54,741 nucleotides of DNA, from assembly GCF_009017275.1 (NCBI RefSeq), contig NZ_WBZC01000046.1, positions 1 to 54,741 of the forward strand, in the 5' to 3' direction. Both the position numbers and the translations under genes were made by a program. The notes beneath the pieces were generated by a model. The model saw only the letters and a program-made list of their open reading frames with translations, had not been told where the DNA came from and did not search any database. This stretch comes from Alkaliphilus pronyensis. Lineage in GTDB: Bacteria > Bacillota > Clostridia > Peptostreptococcales > Natronincolaceae. Shown piece by piece: positions 15,023 through 24,096 of the stretch; position 1 is the first letter of the stretch, and each line of letters opens with the position of its first letter.

Positions 15023-16984
15023 TTAGCTATTAGTGGCTAATGGCTTTGATTTTTTATATCTATGATATTGCATAGCTGCTGACGCTATTAATAATACAAA
15101 TCCAACAAAGTCTATGGTTACGTTTGGATGAATTAAGAGTAAAGCAGCTATAATAAACATTACTCTTTCATAAATCTTAGTAGTAGTTAAAAAATAACCT
15201 TGAACTCCACTGGCAAAAGCAACTATTCCTAAACAAGCTGTTGTGATTGCCATAATTGCCTCTACAAATGTTACATCTATTAATAATAGTTTAGGGCTAA
15301 TTGCAAATATAAAAGGAATTAAGAACCCTGCTGATCCAAGCTTTAATGCATTAAGACCAGTCTTAAAGGAATCTCCTCCTGCTATTCCTGCCCCAGCATA
15401 GGCTGCTAATGCAACTGGTGGTGTAACATCAGCGATAACTCCGAAGTATAGAATAAATAGATGGGCTGCAATTAATGGCACCCCCAGCTCTACTAGTGCA
15501 GGTGCAGCCATAGTTGCAAGTACAATGTACTTTGCAGTAGTAGGTAAACCCATACCTAAAATTATTGATGCTATCATTGTTAAGAATAAAGTAGGTATAA
15601 GCATTCCTCCCGCTAGACTAACAATTAGGTTTGCAAAGGTTAGACCCAGACCAGTAAGGGTTACTATACCAACTATAATTCCAGCACAAGCACATGCTGC
15701 TGCAACACTAACTGCCTTTTTAGCTCCATCCTCCAAAGCATATAATAAATCCTTAAAATTAATTCTAGTATGGGATCTTATAAAGCTTACGGCTAAAGCT
15801 ACTAAAATACTAAAGAAAGCAGCCTTTAAGGGAGAGAATCTAATCAAAAATACTACTACAGATAAAAGGGGAAGTAGAAGATGAAACCCCTTTTTAAATG
15901 TACTTTTGAATTCAGGTAATTCTTCCTTAGGTATACCCTCTAAGCCCTGCTTTGAAGCTTGTAGATGAACCATTATGGTAACACCTAAATAGTATAGTAA
16001 AGCAGGTACAACTGCACTTATAACAATTCTTATATATGGTATATTAGTGAACTCCGACATGATAAATGCGGCAGCACCCATTACAGGAGGTAATATTTGT
16101 CCACCTGTTGAAGCGGCTGCTTCTACTGCACCAGCAAAATCACTTTTATAGCCAACCTTTTTCATTAGTGGAATAGTAAAGGCTCCAGTTGTTACAGTGT
16201 TAGCTATAGAGCTACCAGATATTGAACCCATAAATCCACTGGCTAAAACAGCTGCCTTAGCAGGTCCACCTTTTTTGTGTCCAGCTGCAGCAAAGGCTAC
16301 ATCGATGAAGAATTGTCCCACTCCCGTAATTTCTAAGAATGAACCAAAAAGTATAAACATAAAAACAAAAGTAGATGATACTCCTAAGGGGGTACCAAAG
16401 ATACCTTCTGTTGTCATGTACAGCTGATTTACTATTCTGTCTAAGGCATAGCCTCTATGTCCTAGTACGCCTGGTAAATAGGGACCTAAAAATACATATG
16501 CTATAAAAATTATAGCAATTGTGGGAAGTTCTGGACCAATACTTCTACGGGTTACCTCCAACACAAGTAAAATAGCTAAAATACCTAGAAAAATATCTAA
16601 ATTATTAGGTATTCCACCTCTCTTTACTAGGGCTTCAAAGTTAAAAATAATATAAGTTGTAACTACAATACCTGCTATTGTAAAAATCCAATCATAAATA
16701 GGAACTTTTGTCTTATTAGATTTTTTACTGATTGGATACATTAAAAAGCCCAGTACAAATACAAACAATAAATGAAATGCTCTTTGCTTCATAGCTAAAA
16801 GAGTACCTGCACCTGCAGTATAAAGATGAAATAAAGACATTACAATTGCTATAATAGTTATAGCCTTAGCCAGAACACCCACAAGCTTACGGGTGTTTGA
16901 TGAAGTATCAAACTCAGCTAGCTTCTCATCAACATTTATCTTTTCTTCAACGGCATCTTGAATACGTTTTTGCTTATCCTCCAA
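15023..16984 (-). CDS. TRAP transporter fused permease (TAXI type, DctQ-DctM fusion)
   Basis: Membrane protein of 653 residues in which the small and large TRAP permease subunits are fused, as is usual for TAXI-type systems. About 16 hydrophobic segments are visible. The large-subunit part shows conserved stretches such as GSISGSSIANTVTTGAFTIP and GMGLPTTAKYIVLATMAAPA. TTG 16984 has GGGAGGA about 6 bp upstream on the minus strand and overlaps the DUF1850 gene by 11 bp. It works with the binding protein at 17515-18471 and uses an ion gradient. Gene context points to glutamate or 5-oxoproline as substrate, which is inference. Confidence 0.92.
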   Translation of the reverse strand: MEDKQKRIQDAVEEKINVDEKLAEFDTSSNTRKLVGVLAKAITIIAIVMSLFHLYTAGAGTLLAMKQRAFHLLFVFVLGFLMYPISKKSNKTKVPIYDWIFTIAGIVVTTYIIFNFEALVKRGGIPNNLDIFLGILAILLVLEVTRRSIGPELPTIAIIFIAYVFLGPYLPGVLGHRGYALDRIVNQLYMTTEGIFGTPLGVSSTFVFMFILFGSFLEITGVGQFFIDVAFAAAGHKKGGPAKAAVLASGFMGSISGSSIANTVTTGAFTIPLMKKVGYKSDFAGAVEAAASTGGQILPPVMGAAAFIMSEFTNIPYIRIVISAVVPALLYYLGVTIMVHLQASKQGLEGIPKEELPEFKSTFKKGFHLLLPLLSVVVFLIRFSPLKAAFFSILVALAVSFIRSHTRINFKDLLYALEDGAKKAVSVAAACACAGIIVGIVTLTGLGLTFANLIVSLAGGMLIPTLFLTMIASIILGMGLPTTAKYIVLATMAAPALVELGVPLIAAHLFILYFGVIADVTPPVALAAYAGAGIAGGDSFKTGLNALKLGSAGFLIPFIFAISPKLLLIDVTFVEAIMAITTACLGIVAFASGVQGYFLTTTKIYERVMFIIAALLLIHPNVTIDFVGFVLLIASAAMQYHRYKKSKPLATNS

Positions 16985-17528
16985 TGCGATTCCTCCCTTC
17001 AATAAAGAAAGCCTGCAATCTACTAATTTTAACAGCTTTTATTTTGACTAAGCTACCAACATTTATGAAATCCTTTAAAAATATAAATCTTCCATCTTCT
17101 AATTGGACTTTATGGTTTGCAATTGCTCCTACTCTTAGGGGAATGATTGTCAGCTCTTTATTGATTCCTCTATTTATATAAACACCATCTACTAACTGAA
17201 TGGTGCCATAATTTTCAGTAGGTAATCCAGCTCCAAAGGAACTATACTCAGTTCTAACTAGAAGTAAAGTATTATTCTTTTTCACTTCAAAAACATCCCG
17301 TACAGGAGTTTTCATAACCGAGTGGATATAGTCAATGTATAGTTCACTATTTTCTTTAACAATAAAATATTTAGTTGTATTAAAATCACTAAAAATCTTT
17401 ACAGCAGAATAAACTGGTAAAGTCAAATGAATTATAAAAATAATAAGGGTTAAGAGTAATACAATTAATAGTTGAGGGCATCGATTTAATCGACACCCTT
17501 TTCTATTACTTTTATTACTTAGCTTCAT
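16974..17528 (-). CDS. DUF1850 protein of the TAXI-TRAP operon
   Basis: Protein of 184 residues with one N-terminal membrane helix and the DUF1850 signature YIHSVMKTPVRDVFEV followed by TEYSSFGAGLPTE. DUF1850 genes are commonly found between TAXI binding protein and fused permease genes, exactly as here; their biochemical role is unknown. ATG 17528 overlaps the end of the binding-protein gene by 14 bp and lacks a clear ribosome binding site, so translation is probably coupled. A stem-loop at 17476-17498 lies inside its first codons. Confidence 0.82.
   Translation of the reverse strand: MKLSNKSNRKGCRLNRCPQLLIVLLLTLIIFIIHLTLPVYSAVKIFSDFNTTKYFIVKENSELYIDYIHSVMKTPVRDVFEVKKNNTLLLVRTEYSSFGAGLPTENYGTIQLVDGVYINRGINKELTIIPLRVGAIANHKVQLEDGRFIFLKDFINVGSLVKIKAVKISRLQAFFIEGRNRIGG
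17476..17498 (-). other. Stem-loop at the binding protein/DUF1850 junction
   Basis: A 10-bp stem (GGGCATCGAT with ATCGACACCC, two G-U pairs in RNA) with a 3-base loop starts 17 bases after the stop codon of the TAXI binding protein gene. It has no T tail. It may protect the upstream mRNA or reduce read-through so that the binding protein is made in excess. Confidence 0.55.
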
Positions 17529-18471
17529 TATAGTAGCGTTGAGCCCCAGGGTGAACTTCTAAAGACATTCCATTTAATGCTTTATCAATATTTACATCGC
17601 CACCTCTTGCATGGGCAGCAGATAAAGAATCAAGGTTTTCGAATAGAGCTTTGGTAATCTCATAGACTACATCATCTTCAAGGTCTGCTCTAACAGTAAG
17701 CATAGCCATAACCGCCACTGCACTTACATCTTCATCTTGGTTTTTATAGGTTCCTGCAGGAATGGTAACCTCAGCATAATATGGATAATCAGAAATTAAT
17801 TCCTGAGCTTTATTGGATGGAATAGGAACCAAGTTAACATTATGTGTAGTAGATAAGTCTGTTATTGCAGCAGTAGGTGTTCCAGCTGTTACGAATGCTG
17901 CTTGAATGTGACCATCCTTAAGGTTGTCTGCAGCCTCTCCAAAGGAAAGATAGTCAGCCTCGATATCGTCATAGGTTAAACCGTATGCAGCTAATATTTG
18001 TCTAGCGTTGGCTTCTGTACCACTACCAGGAGCCCCTACTGCAACACGCTTGCCTTTTAAGTCTTCAACTGATTTTATATTTGCTGAACCTGCAGCAACA
18101 ATTTGAATTGTTTCTGGATAAAGTGTGGCTAATCCCCTTAAGTTAGTCATTGCCTCTTTATCCTGGAACATTTCTATACCGTTAAAGGCGTAATATGAAA
18201 TATCATTTTGAACCATTGCAAAATCTACATCACCATTGTTAAGTAGATTTACATTTTCAACTGAAGCACCAGTAGATTCAGCATTGGCGGTTACTCCATC
18301 AACCTTTTCAGTAATGATGTTCGCAAATGCTCCACCTAGTGGATAATATACTCCAGAAGTACCACCTGTAGCCACTGCAAGTCGCTCTTCTTTAGCTCCA
18401 CAGCCTACTGTAAAAGTAGCAATCATAAGAATGCAGATTAAAAGAAAAGAAAGTGCTTTAAATTTTCTCAT
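17515..18471 (-). CDS. TAXI-family TRAP transporter substrate-binding lipoprotein
   Basis: Lipoprotein of 318 residues. The signal peptide ends in the lipobox TVGC, placing Cys24 as the lipid-modified residue. The mature start has the TAXI hallmark ATGGTSGVYYPLGG, and the sequence continues with KRVAVGAPGSGTE, typical of the family. Structurally characterised TAXI proteins have been linked to glutamate-like ligands. AGGGGGA precedes the ATG. It is the first gene of a minus-strand operon that is divergent from a D-glutamate/5-oxoproline gene set, supporting a related ligand here. Confidence 0.92.
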   Translation of the reverse strand: MRKFKALSFLLICILMIATFTVGCGAKEERLAVATGGTSGVYYPLGGAFANIITEKVDGVTANAESTGASVENVNLLNNGDVDFAMVQNDISYYAFNGIEMFQDKEAMTNLRGLATLYPETIQIVAAGSANIKSVEDLKGKRVAVGAPGSGTEANARQILAAYGLTYDDIEADYLSFGEAADNLKDGHIQAAFVTAGTPTAAITDLSTTHNVNLVPIPSNKAQELISDYPYYAEVTIPAGTYKNQDEDVSAVAVMAMLTVRADLEDDVVYEITKALFENLDSLSAAHARGGDVNIDKALNGMSLEVHPGAQRYYNEAK

Positions 18472-18934
18472 TTTTTTTCCCCCTTAATGTTTTTTATTAA
18501 AAGATAGTAAACTATCCTTTAGTTGACATAAAAAATATACATCTATACAGACGAGAAGTATATAAAAATATAAATAAATTTTAAAAATGAAAGTAAGAAC
18601 AACTAAAATATCATTTACACTATTATATAATAAATTAACAATAAAATAAAGCGTTATGTATAAATGTTGAAAATACAACATCCAAATTAAAAATACAAGT
18701 TACAATACTAATATAATTATACTGCTTGCCCACAGAAAACTACAAATTAATACTAAAAGAATTACAATTAACAGAACATTTAAATTATTACAATGCAATT
18801 ATAGTCTATAAACCCATGTGAAAATATACATTTGCAAGATGTAATATGCAAAGAGTAATATTATTTTGAAAATTTAGAGGACATCAGCAAAAATTGTTGT
18901 ATAATAAAATTGTATGACAAAGGAGGGAATGGAA
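18472..18934. other. Divergent regulatory region without genes
   Basis: This 463-bp AT-rich stretch separates the TRAP operon from the DUF1445-pxp operon and has no convincing gene. It contains a TATAAT at 18900-18905 just ahead of the DUF1445 gene, and an inverted repeat TTTGCA (18831-18836) / TGCAAA (18847-18852). An inverted repeat TTGTATTTTCAA-like motif lies near 18670. Shared control of both operons is likely, but no regulator gene is adjacent. Confidence 0.45.
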
Positions 18935-19717
18935 ATGGAGATCTATAACGGGAAGGCTGCAAGAAAACTCATCAGAGAAAATAAATGGATGGGGCCTACA
19001 CCTTCCTTAGCACCAGGCTTTACTCAAGCAAATTTAGTAATAGTACCCTATAAATACGCCTTTGACTTTTTTTTATTTTGTCAAAGAAATCCAAAACCAT
19101 GTCCAGTGTTAGATGTATGTGAGAGAGGGGAATATACACCAATTCTTACTGCTGCCACTGGTGATTTAAGGAAGGACTTACCTAAATATAGAATATACAA
19201 AAATGGACTATTAACAGAGGAGGTAAGCAATATAGTAAACCTCTGGAACAATGACTTTGTATCCTTCTTATTGGGCTGTAGCTTTACATTTGAAAATGCC
19301 CTAATGACTGCTGGTATTCCTATTAGACACATTGAAGAAAATAAAAATGTACCAATGTATATAACTAATATCAACTGTTTACCTGCTGGTATTTTTAGTG
19401 GTAATATGGTTGTCAGCATGAGACCAATACCTAGAAATATGGTTGATAAGGCAAAGGAGATAACGTCTCAATTTCCAAAGGTTCATGGTGCCCCTATTCA
19501 TGTGGGGAGTCCGGAAGAGATAGGTATTGTAGATATTAATTCACCAGATTATGGAGATAGAGTTACATTTAAAGGGGATGAGGTACCAGTATTTTGGGCT
19601 TGTGGAGTAACACCGCAGGTGGCAATAATGAGGGCGAAACTTGAGCTAGTAATTACCCATTCTCCAGGCCATATGTTTATTACTGACCTTAAGGATGAGG
19701 AGCTGAAAAAACTATGA
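18935..19717 (+). CDS. DUF1445 putative hydro-lyase (YcsI family, D-glutamate cyclase-associated)
   Basis: Cytoplasmic protein of 260 residues of the DUF1445/YcsI family, with conserved stretches LAPGFTQANLVIVP, FLLGCSFTFENAL and VFWACGVTPQVA, then the C-terminal THSPGHMFITDL. In animals this domain is fused to a DUF4392 domain in D-glutamate cyclase (DGLUCY), which makes 5-oxoproline from D-glutamate. Here DUF4392 is the next gene, overlapping by 4 bp (ATGA). ATG 18935 has AGGAGGG 7 bp upstream. Its own catalytic share is not known with certainty. Confidence 0.88.
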   Translation: MEIYNGKAARKLIRENKWMGPTPSLAPGFTQANLVIVPYKYAFDFFLFCQRNPKPCPVLDVCERGEYTPILTAATGDLRKDLPKYRIYKNGLLTEEVSNIVNLWNNDFVSFLLGCSFTFENALMTAGIPIRHIEENKNVPMYITNINCLPAGIFSGNMVVSMRPIPRNMVDKAKEITSQFPKVHGAPIHVGSPEEIGIVDINSPDYGDRVTFKGDEVPVFWACGVTPQVAIMRAKLELVITHSPGHMFITDLKDEELKKL

Positions 19718-20607
19718 AGGATGAATATTTAAAGGAGATAGAGGCAATAGTTGGATTAGATATCGGCAATAGGGGTTTAAGTGAAATGCTTCAGTATGGG
19801 GATTTACAATCGGCTGTAGATGAACTGTATAATAGTAAAAGGGTAATAATTATTACAGGCTTTTGTATAAAGGATACAATGACTGGTGAAACCGATGGGC
19901 CAATAGGAGCAGTATCCTTAGCCAATTGTTTAATGCAGATAGGAAAAGAGGTGCTTGTAGTAACTGATGAGTATTCTAAAGGCCTTGTGGCAGGCTGCTG
20001 TAAAGGGTTAAATATTAACCTAGAGATTGAGGTTGTTCCATTCAATAATACTGATGATTATTGCAGGGGAATAATTAATGGCTTTAATCCAACCCATATA
20101 GTTGCAATAGAAAGACCCGGTAGGGCTTCTGATGGAAGATGCTATTCAATGAGGGGTGAGGATATAACTGGTTTTGTACCAAATACCGATACTTTTTTTC
20201 ATTTAGCCCTAGAGCTTGGCATTACTAGAATTGCAATTGGTGACGGTGGAAATGAGATGGGAATGGGTAAAATTGCAACACAACTAAAGGAAAACATATC
20301 AAATGGCCATGATATATGTGCTATTACATCAACTGACTATTTGATAGTTGCTGGTGTTTCCAACTGGGGAGGCCATGGTTTAGGGGCAGGTCTGTCAATA
20401 ATGTCTGAGGAAATGCTTTTACATGAAGCTACTGAAGAGATAGCTATGCTTAAGGGTATGGTTTCAGCAGGAGGAGTAGATGGCTGTAGTAAAAAAAATG
20501 AGATGACAGTAGATGGATTAAGCCTTGAGATAAATCTACATATGTTTGAAAAGATTAGAAATGTTGTTGTAAATGCATTACAAAGAGAAAAAAAGGAGAT
20601 ATGCTAG
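19714..20607 (+). CDS. DUF4392 D-glutamate cyclase-like protein
   Basis: Protein of 297 residues matching the DUF4392 half of D-glutamate cyclase. Visible conserved stretches are IITGFCIKD, GETDGPIGAVSLANCL, VAIERPGRASDGRCYSMRG, AIGDGGNEMGMGK and SNWGGHGLGAGL. The expected reaction is cyclisation of D-glutamate to 5-oxo-D-proline, known for the mammalian fusion protein. The start overlaps the DUF1445 stop, so the two chains are likely made in equal amounts and may form one complex. Directly downstream are the three 5-oxoprolinase genes, which fits a pathway role. Confidence 0.85.
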   Translation: MKDEYLKEIEAIVGLDIGNRGLSEMLQYGDLQSAVDELYNSKRVIIITGFCIKDTMTGETDGPIGAVSLANCLMQIGKEVLVVTDEYSKGLVAGCCKGLNINLEIEVVPFNNTDDYCRGIINGFNPTHIVAIERPGRASDGRCYSMRGEDITGFVPNTDTFFHLALELGITRIAIGDGGNEMGMGKIATQLKENISNGHDICAITSTDYLIVAGVSNWGGHGLGAGLSIMSEEMLLHEATEEIAMLKGMVSAGGVDGCSKKNEMTVDGLSLEINLHMFEKIRNVVVNALQREKKEIC

Positions 20608-20653
20608 AATCCTTTGTAACGCTACTAAATTAAGTAAAGGAAGGAGTTGCTAC

Positions 20654-21427
20654 ATGCTTTCAGTTGATTTAAATTGTGATATGGGAGAGGGATTTGGTAA
20701 TTATTCTATTGGAAACGACAGGGATATTATAAATTACGTTTCGTCGGTAAATATAGCATGTGGCTTCCATGCAGGTGACCCTGTTATAATGGATAAAACT
20801 GTTAAATTAGCACTGGAAAAGGGTGTAGCCATTGGAGCACATCCAGCCTTTCCTGATCTATTGGGCTTTGGAAGAAGAAATATGATAGTATCATCAGACG
20901 AAGCAAAGGCATACGTAATATATCAGGTGGGAGCCCTAAAGGCCTTTGTTGAAGCTAATGGAGGTGAGCTCAACCACGTAAAGCCCCACGGTGCCCTTTA
21001 TAATATGGCTGCCAGTGACTATAAACTTGCTAGGGCAATAGCAGAGGCTATTTATGATATTGACTCCAGTTTGTCTTTAATTGGATTAGCTAACTCAAAA
21101 TTAATAGAGGCGGCAGCAGAGGTAGGTATTAAAGGCTTAAATGAAGTTTTTGCTGATCGTGCCCACAGCTGCGATGGTACTTTAGTAAGTAGAAGTATTG
21201 CTGGCTCAGTTATCCATGATGTGAATCAGTGCTATAATAGGGTTTTAGGAATGGTTAAAGAAGGCAAGATTAAATCCATGTATGGAAAAGATATAGTAGT
21301 TAAAGCCGATACCATTTGTATTCATGGTGATAATGAGATGGCTTTAGAATTTGCCAAAAATATAAATATAAAATTAAAGGAAGAGGGAATCAGTATTAAA
21401 TCCATAAATAAGGGAAGGAGAGTATGA
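20654..21427 (+). CDS. pxpA: 5-oxoprolinase subunit A
   Basis: LamB/YcsF-family protein of 257 residues, the subunit of the ATP-dependent 5-oxoprolinase PxpABC, which opens 5-oxoproline to L-glutamate. The signature VDLNCDMGEGFGNY is at the N-terminus, followed by VNIACGFHAGDP and HVKPHGALYN. ATG 20654 has AAGGAAGGAG 8 bp upstream; the reading frame is open further upstream but lacks a good start. It follows the D-glutamate cyclase pair by 46 bp in the same direction. Confidence 0.95.
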   Translation: MLSVDLNCDMGEGFGNYSIGNDRDIINYVSSVNIACGFHAGDPVIMDKTVKLALEKGVAIGAHPAFPDLLGFGRRNMIVSSDEAKAYVIYQVGALKAFVEANGGELNHVKPHGALYNMAASDYKLARAIAEAIYDIDSSLSLIGLANSKLIEAAAEVGIKGLNEVFADRAHSCDGTLVSRSIAGSVIHDVNQCYNRVLGMVKEGKIKSMYGKDIVVKADTICIHGDNEMALEFAKNINIKLKEEGISIKSINKGRRV

Positions 21428-21459
21428 TTTTAGTCTAGGACTATATCATATAAGGAAAA

Positions 21460-22200
21460 ATGAATATTAAAGCTGATTACAAACCATCAGGAGATAATGG
21501 GATTCTTATAGTTTTTAGTAACCAAATAAGCGAGGATATAAATATTAAGGTAAGAGGCTTCCAGCAGGCCATTGCAGAAAACCTTAATATGCACAATGAA
21601 ATTATAGAAGTGATTCCTGCCTACACTTCATTATTGGTAATTTATGATGCCACGAAAATAACCTTTAAAAAAATGGTAGAAAAACTGAGGTGTATAGAAG
21701 AAATAGTCCATAGCATTAATCTACCACCCTCTGAAGTTGTACATATTCCAGTTGCCTATGGTGGTGAGTTTGGACCAGACTTAATAAATGTCTCAAATCA
21801 TAATGGAATCTCAATTGATGAAGTTATAGAATTACATTCATCAGTTGATTATCTTATCTATATGATTGGCTTTACTCCTGGATTTCCTTATCTAGGGGGT
21901 ATGAAGGAGAAAATCTCTACCCCAAGACTTAAGGTGCCACGTGAAAAAATAGAAGCTGGTTCTGTGGGTATTGCAGGCAATCAAACGGGTATTTATCCTA
22001 TAGAAAGCCCAGGCGGATGGCAAATAATTGGAAGAACGCCATTGAAATTATTTAATCCTGAAGAGGAGCCATATGTTTTATTAAAGGCTGGACAATATAT
22101 AAGATTTGAAGCCATTGATAAAAACACCTTTGTAAACATGCAAAATGAAGTAAATGAGGGAACTTATAAGGTCAAGTACAGTTTGAAGGGAAGTGTATAA
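21460..22200 (+). CDS. pxpB: 5-oxoprolinase subunit B
   Basis: KipI-family protein of 246 residues, second subunit of PxpABC. Signature stretches are IYMIGFTPGFPYLGG (about residues 130-144) and GSVGIAGNQTGIYPIESPGGW. The ATG at 21460 is preceded by AAGGA only 4 bp away, a weak site that may imply coupling to pxpA (33 bp gap). In Bacillus the same protein can inhibit the sporulation kinase KinA, but no such link can be claimed here. Confidence 0.94.
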   Translation: MNIKADYKPSGDNGILIVFSNQISEDINIKVRGFQQAIAENLNMHNEIIEVIPAYTSLLVIYDATKITFKKMVEKLRCIEEIVHSINLPPSEVVHIPVAYGGEFGPDLINVSNHNGISIDEVIELHSSVDYLIYMIGFTPGFPYLGGMKEKISTPRLKVPREKIEAGSVGIAGNQTGIYPIESPGGWQIIGRTPLKLFNPEEEPYVLLKAGQYIRFEAIDKNTFVNMQNEVNEGTYKVKYSLKGSV

Positions 22201-22201
22201 T

Positions 22202-23245
22202 ATGTCTTCAATAAGAATACTCAGGGCTGGCCTTCTTACCACAATTCAAGATTTAGGAAGAGTAGGATTTCAGCAATATGGAATTCCTGTTTCGGGGGCA
22301 ATGGACAAGTACTCCCTCAAATTAGCAAATATACTGGTGGGTAATGATAGAGGTGAAGGTGCATTAGAAATAACTATGCTGGGTCCAGAAATACTATTTA
22401 ACTGCGGAACAACAATAGCAATTACTGGAGGAAATCTAACTCCTACCATCAATGATGTTGACATAGATATGTATCGTACCTATGTAGTAAAACCTGGAGA
22501 TAAATTAAAGTTTAAGGGTCTTAAAAATGGCTGTAGAGGGTATATGGCTGTTTCAGGTGGCTTTAGTATAAAGCCAGTTATGGGAAGTAAATCAACATAT
22601 ATGAGGGGGCAATTTGGAGGCTTTAAAGGAAGGAAATTAAAAGAAGAGGATTTTATCCCTCTTAAAAAGCCTGGTATATTACTAGAGGATAGAAAAATTA
22701 AACTTAATTATATTAAAAATTATAATAATAGAGTAGTTCGAGTAATATTAGGAACAGAGTTACATATGTTTAAAAAGGATACTATTGATGTCTTTTTAAG
22801 TGAGGAGTATCAACTGACTAATCAATGCGATAGAATGGGCTATAGGCTTGAGGGACCTGGACTAAAGCATGTAAGTGGTTCGGATGTTATTTCTGGGGGA
22901 ATAAACCTAGGAGCAATTCAAGTTCCAGGAGATGGTAAGCCAATAATTATGATGGCTGATAGACAGTCAACAGGTGGCTATGCTAAAATTGCCAATGTTA
23001 TTTCAACTGATATTTCTTTACTTGCTCAAATGAAGCCTGGTGATAAAATTAGGTTTCAGAGGATAGCAGTAGAAGAAGCACAGCAGCTACTGATTGATGA
23101 AGAGAAAATGTTGGATGATGTAGAAAAAAAATTTTCAAGCCTAAAGGAGAAAATAATGGAAAAAAACACCACTAGGGTATATAATATACGTGTTAAAGGT
23201 ATAGAATATAGAGTGGTTGTAGAGGAGGAAAAAGTGAAAAGTTAA
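22202..23245 (+). CDS. pxpC: 5-oxoprolinase subunit C
   Basis: KipA-family (biotin-dependent carboxyltransferase-like) protein of 347 residues, third subunit of PxpABC. Conserved stretches include TTIQDLGRVGFQQYGIP, MDKYSLKLAN and GGINLGAIQVPGDGKP with MADRQSTGGYAKIA. ATG 22202 starts one base after the pxpB stop codon. The last codons run into a heptanucleotide repeat tract, and the last about 40 residues are Lys/Glu/Val-rich and probably disordered. Confidence 0.94.
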   Translation: MSSIRILRAGLLTTIQDLGRVGFQQYGIPVSGAMDKYSLKLANILVGNDRGEGALEITMLGPEILFNCGTTIAITGGNLTPTINDVDIDMYRTYVVKPGDKLKFKGLKNGCRGYMAVSGGFSIKPVMGSKSTYMRGQFGGFKGRKLKEEDFIPLKKPGILLEDRKIKLNYIKNYNNRVVRVILGTELHMFKKDTIDVFLSEEYQLTNQCDRMGYRLEGPGLKHVSGSDVISGGINLGAIQVPGDGKPIIMMADRQSTGGYAKIANVISTDISLLAQMKPGDKIRFQRIAVEEAQQLLIDEEKMLDDVEKKFSSLKEKIMEKNTTRVYNIRVKGIEYRVVVEEEKVKS

Positions 23246-23395
23246 GAGTTAAAAGTTAAAAGTTAAAAGTTAAAAGTGAAAAGTGAAAAGTGAAAAGTTG
23301 AAAGACAAACATAAAATTAAAAATGGAAAACTGAAAATGGAAAATTGAAAATGGAAAATGAAAAATTGAAATTGAAAACAAGAAGAGATAGTTGA
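23229..23395 (+). repeat. Degenerate heptanucleotide repeat tract
   Basis: AGTTAAA is repeated several times in tandem, then AGTGAAA, then degenerate units such as TGAAAAT with a similar 7-bp spacing. The tract begins in the last codons of pxpC and fills most of the gap to the next gene. All units have purine-rich plus strands. Confidence 0.85.
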
Positions 23396-23461
23396 AAATT
23401 AAAAGACGATAAAAATAGAAAATGTTTTTGGGGGAAGGGGGTAATTGAAATTGACATTGTA

Positions 23462-24064
23462 ATGGCTATATTATTTTTTGGAGCTGCTTTAATTTTTGAT
23501 GGTATTAATAAACTACTATCAAGTAACCCATTTAGTGAGTCCAGAACCGTTAATGTATTATGTTCTATAGTAGCATTTTATTTATTTTTAAACCAAACAT
23601 TCATGAAAAATATTTTTAATGAATTTAATGTATTCTCTATCTTATCTTTATTAGCTATAGCCCTCATATTACTTAATATGTATGGTTTTTATAAAATTTT
23701 ATCTACAAAAAAAATAAGTGTTCCTGGAATACAAAAAAGCTACATAGTAGAATTTATTGAATCGGCTTTAAAGGGCTACAGAATAGAATATAATAAGGTT
23801 GAGGAGTTTTCTGATGTAAAATATATTCTACATAATTCAAAGTCATTAATATCTGTTAATAGTTCGTTTGTTGGCAGTAACATTAATGTAACATTTAAGA
23901 AAACACATGCCATTCCATATTTTGATGAAATAACCTACGATTTAGTTGAGTTTATAAATGAAAAAAATAAAGGAAGACCAATGTATAAAGAAGTACTAAC
24001 TATTTTAGGTGGATTTGTAACTATTATTGCTGGAGCTTATATATATTATAGACTTTACATTTGA
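23462..24064 (+). CDS. Membrane protein of unknown function
   Basis: Protein of 200 residues with three N-terminal hydrophobic helices (within residues 1-85), a soluble alpha/beta region of about 95 residues, and a final helix near the C-terminus (GGFVTIIAGAYIYY). No known family was recognised. The only strong ribosome binding site, GGGGAAGGGGG at 23431-23441, lies about 20 bp before ATG 23462, which is too far; an ATT codon at 23450 would be better placed, so the true start is uncertain. It lies 33 bp ahead of a YbjQ gene and may be co-transcribed. Confidence 0.65.
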   Translation: MAILFFGAALIFDGINKLLSSNPFSESRTVNVLCSIVAFYLFLNQTFMKNIFNEFNVFSILSLLAIALILLNMYGFYKILSTKKISVPGIQKSYIVEFIESALKGYRIEYNKVEEFSDVKYILHNSKSLISVNSSFVGSNINVTFKKTHAIPYFDEITYDLVEFINEKNKGRPMYKEVLTILGGFVTIIAGAYIYYRLYI

Positions 24065-24096
24065 TTTAAGTATAAATAAGAAAGGGAGGATATAAC

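Noticed and set aside
18484-18681. Minus-strand 65-codon frame in the divergent region
   Set aside because: It is very AT-rich and hydrophobic, has no ribosome binding site and no recognisable family.
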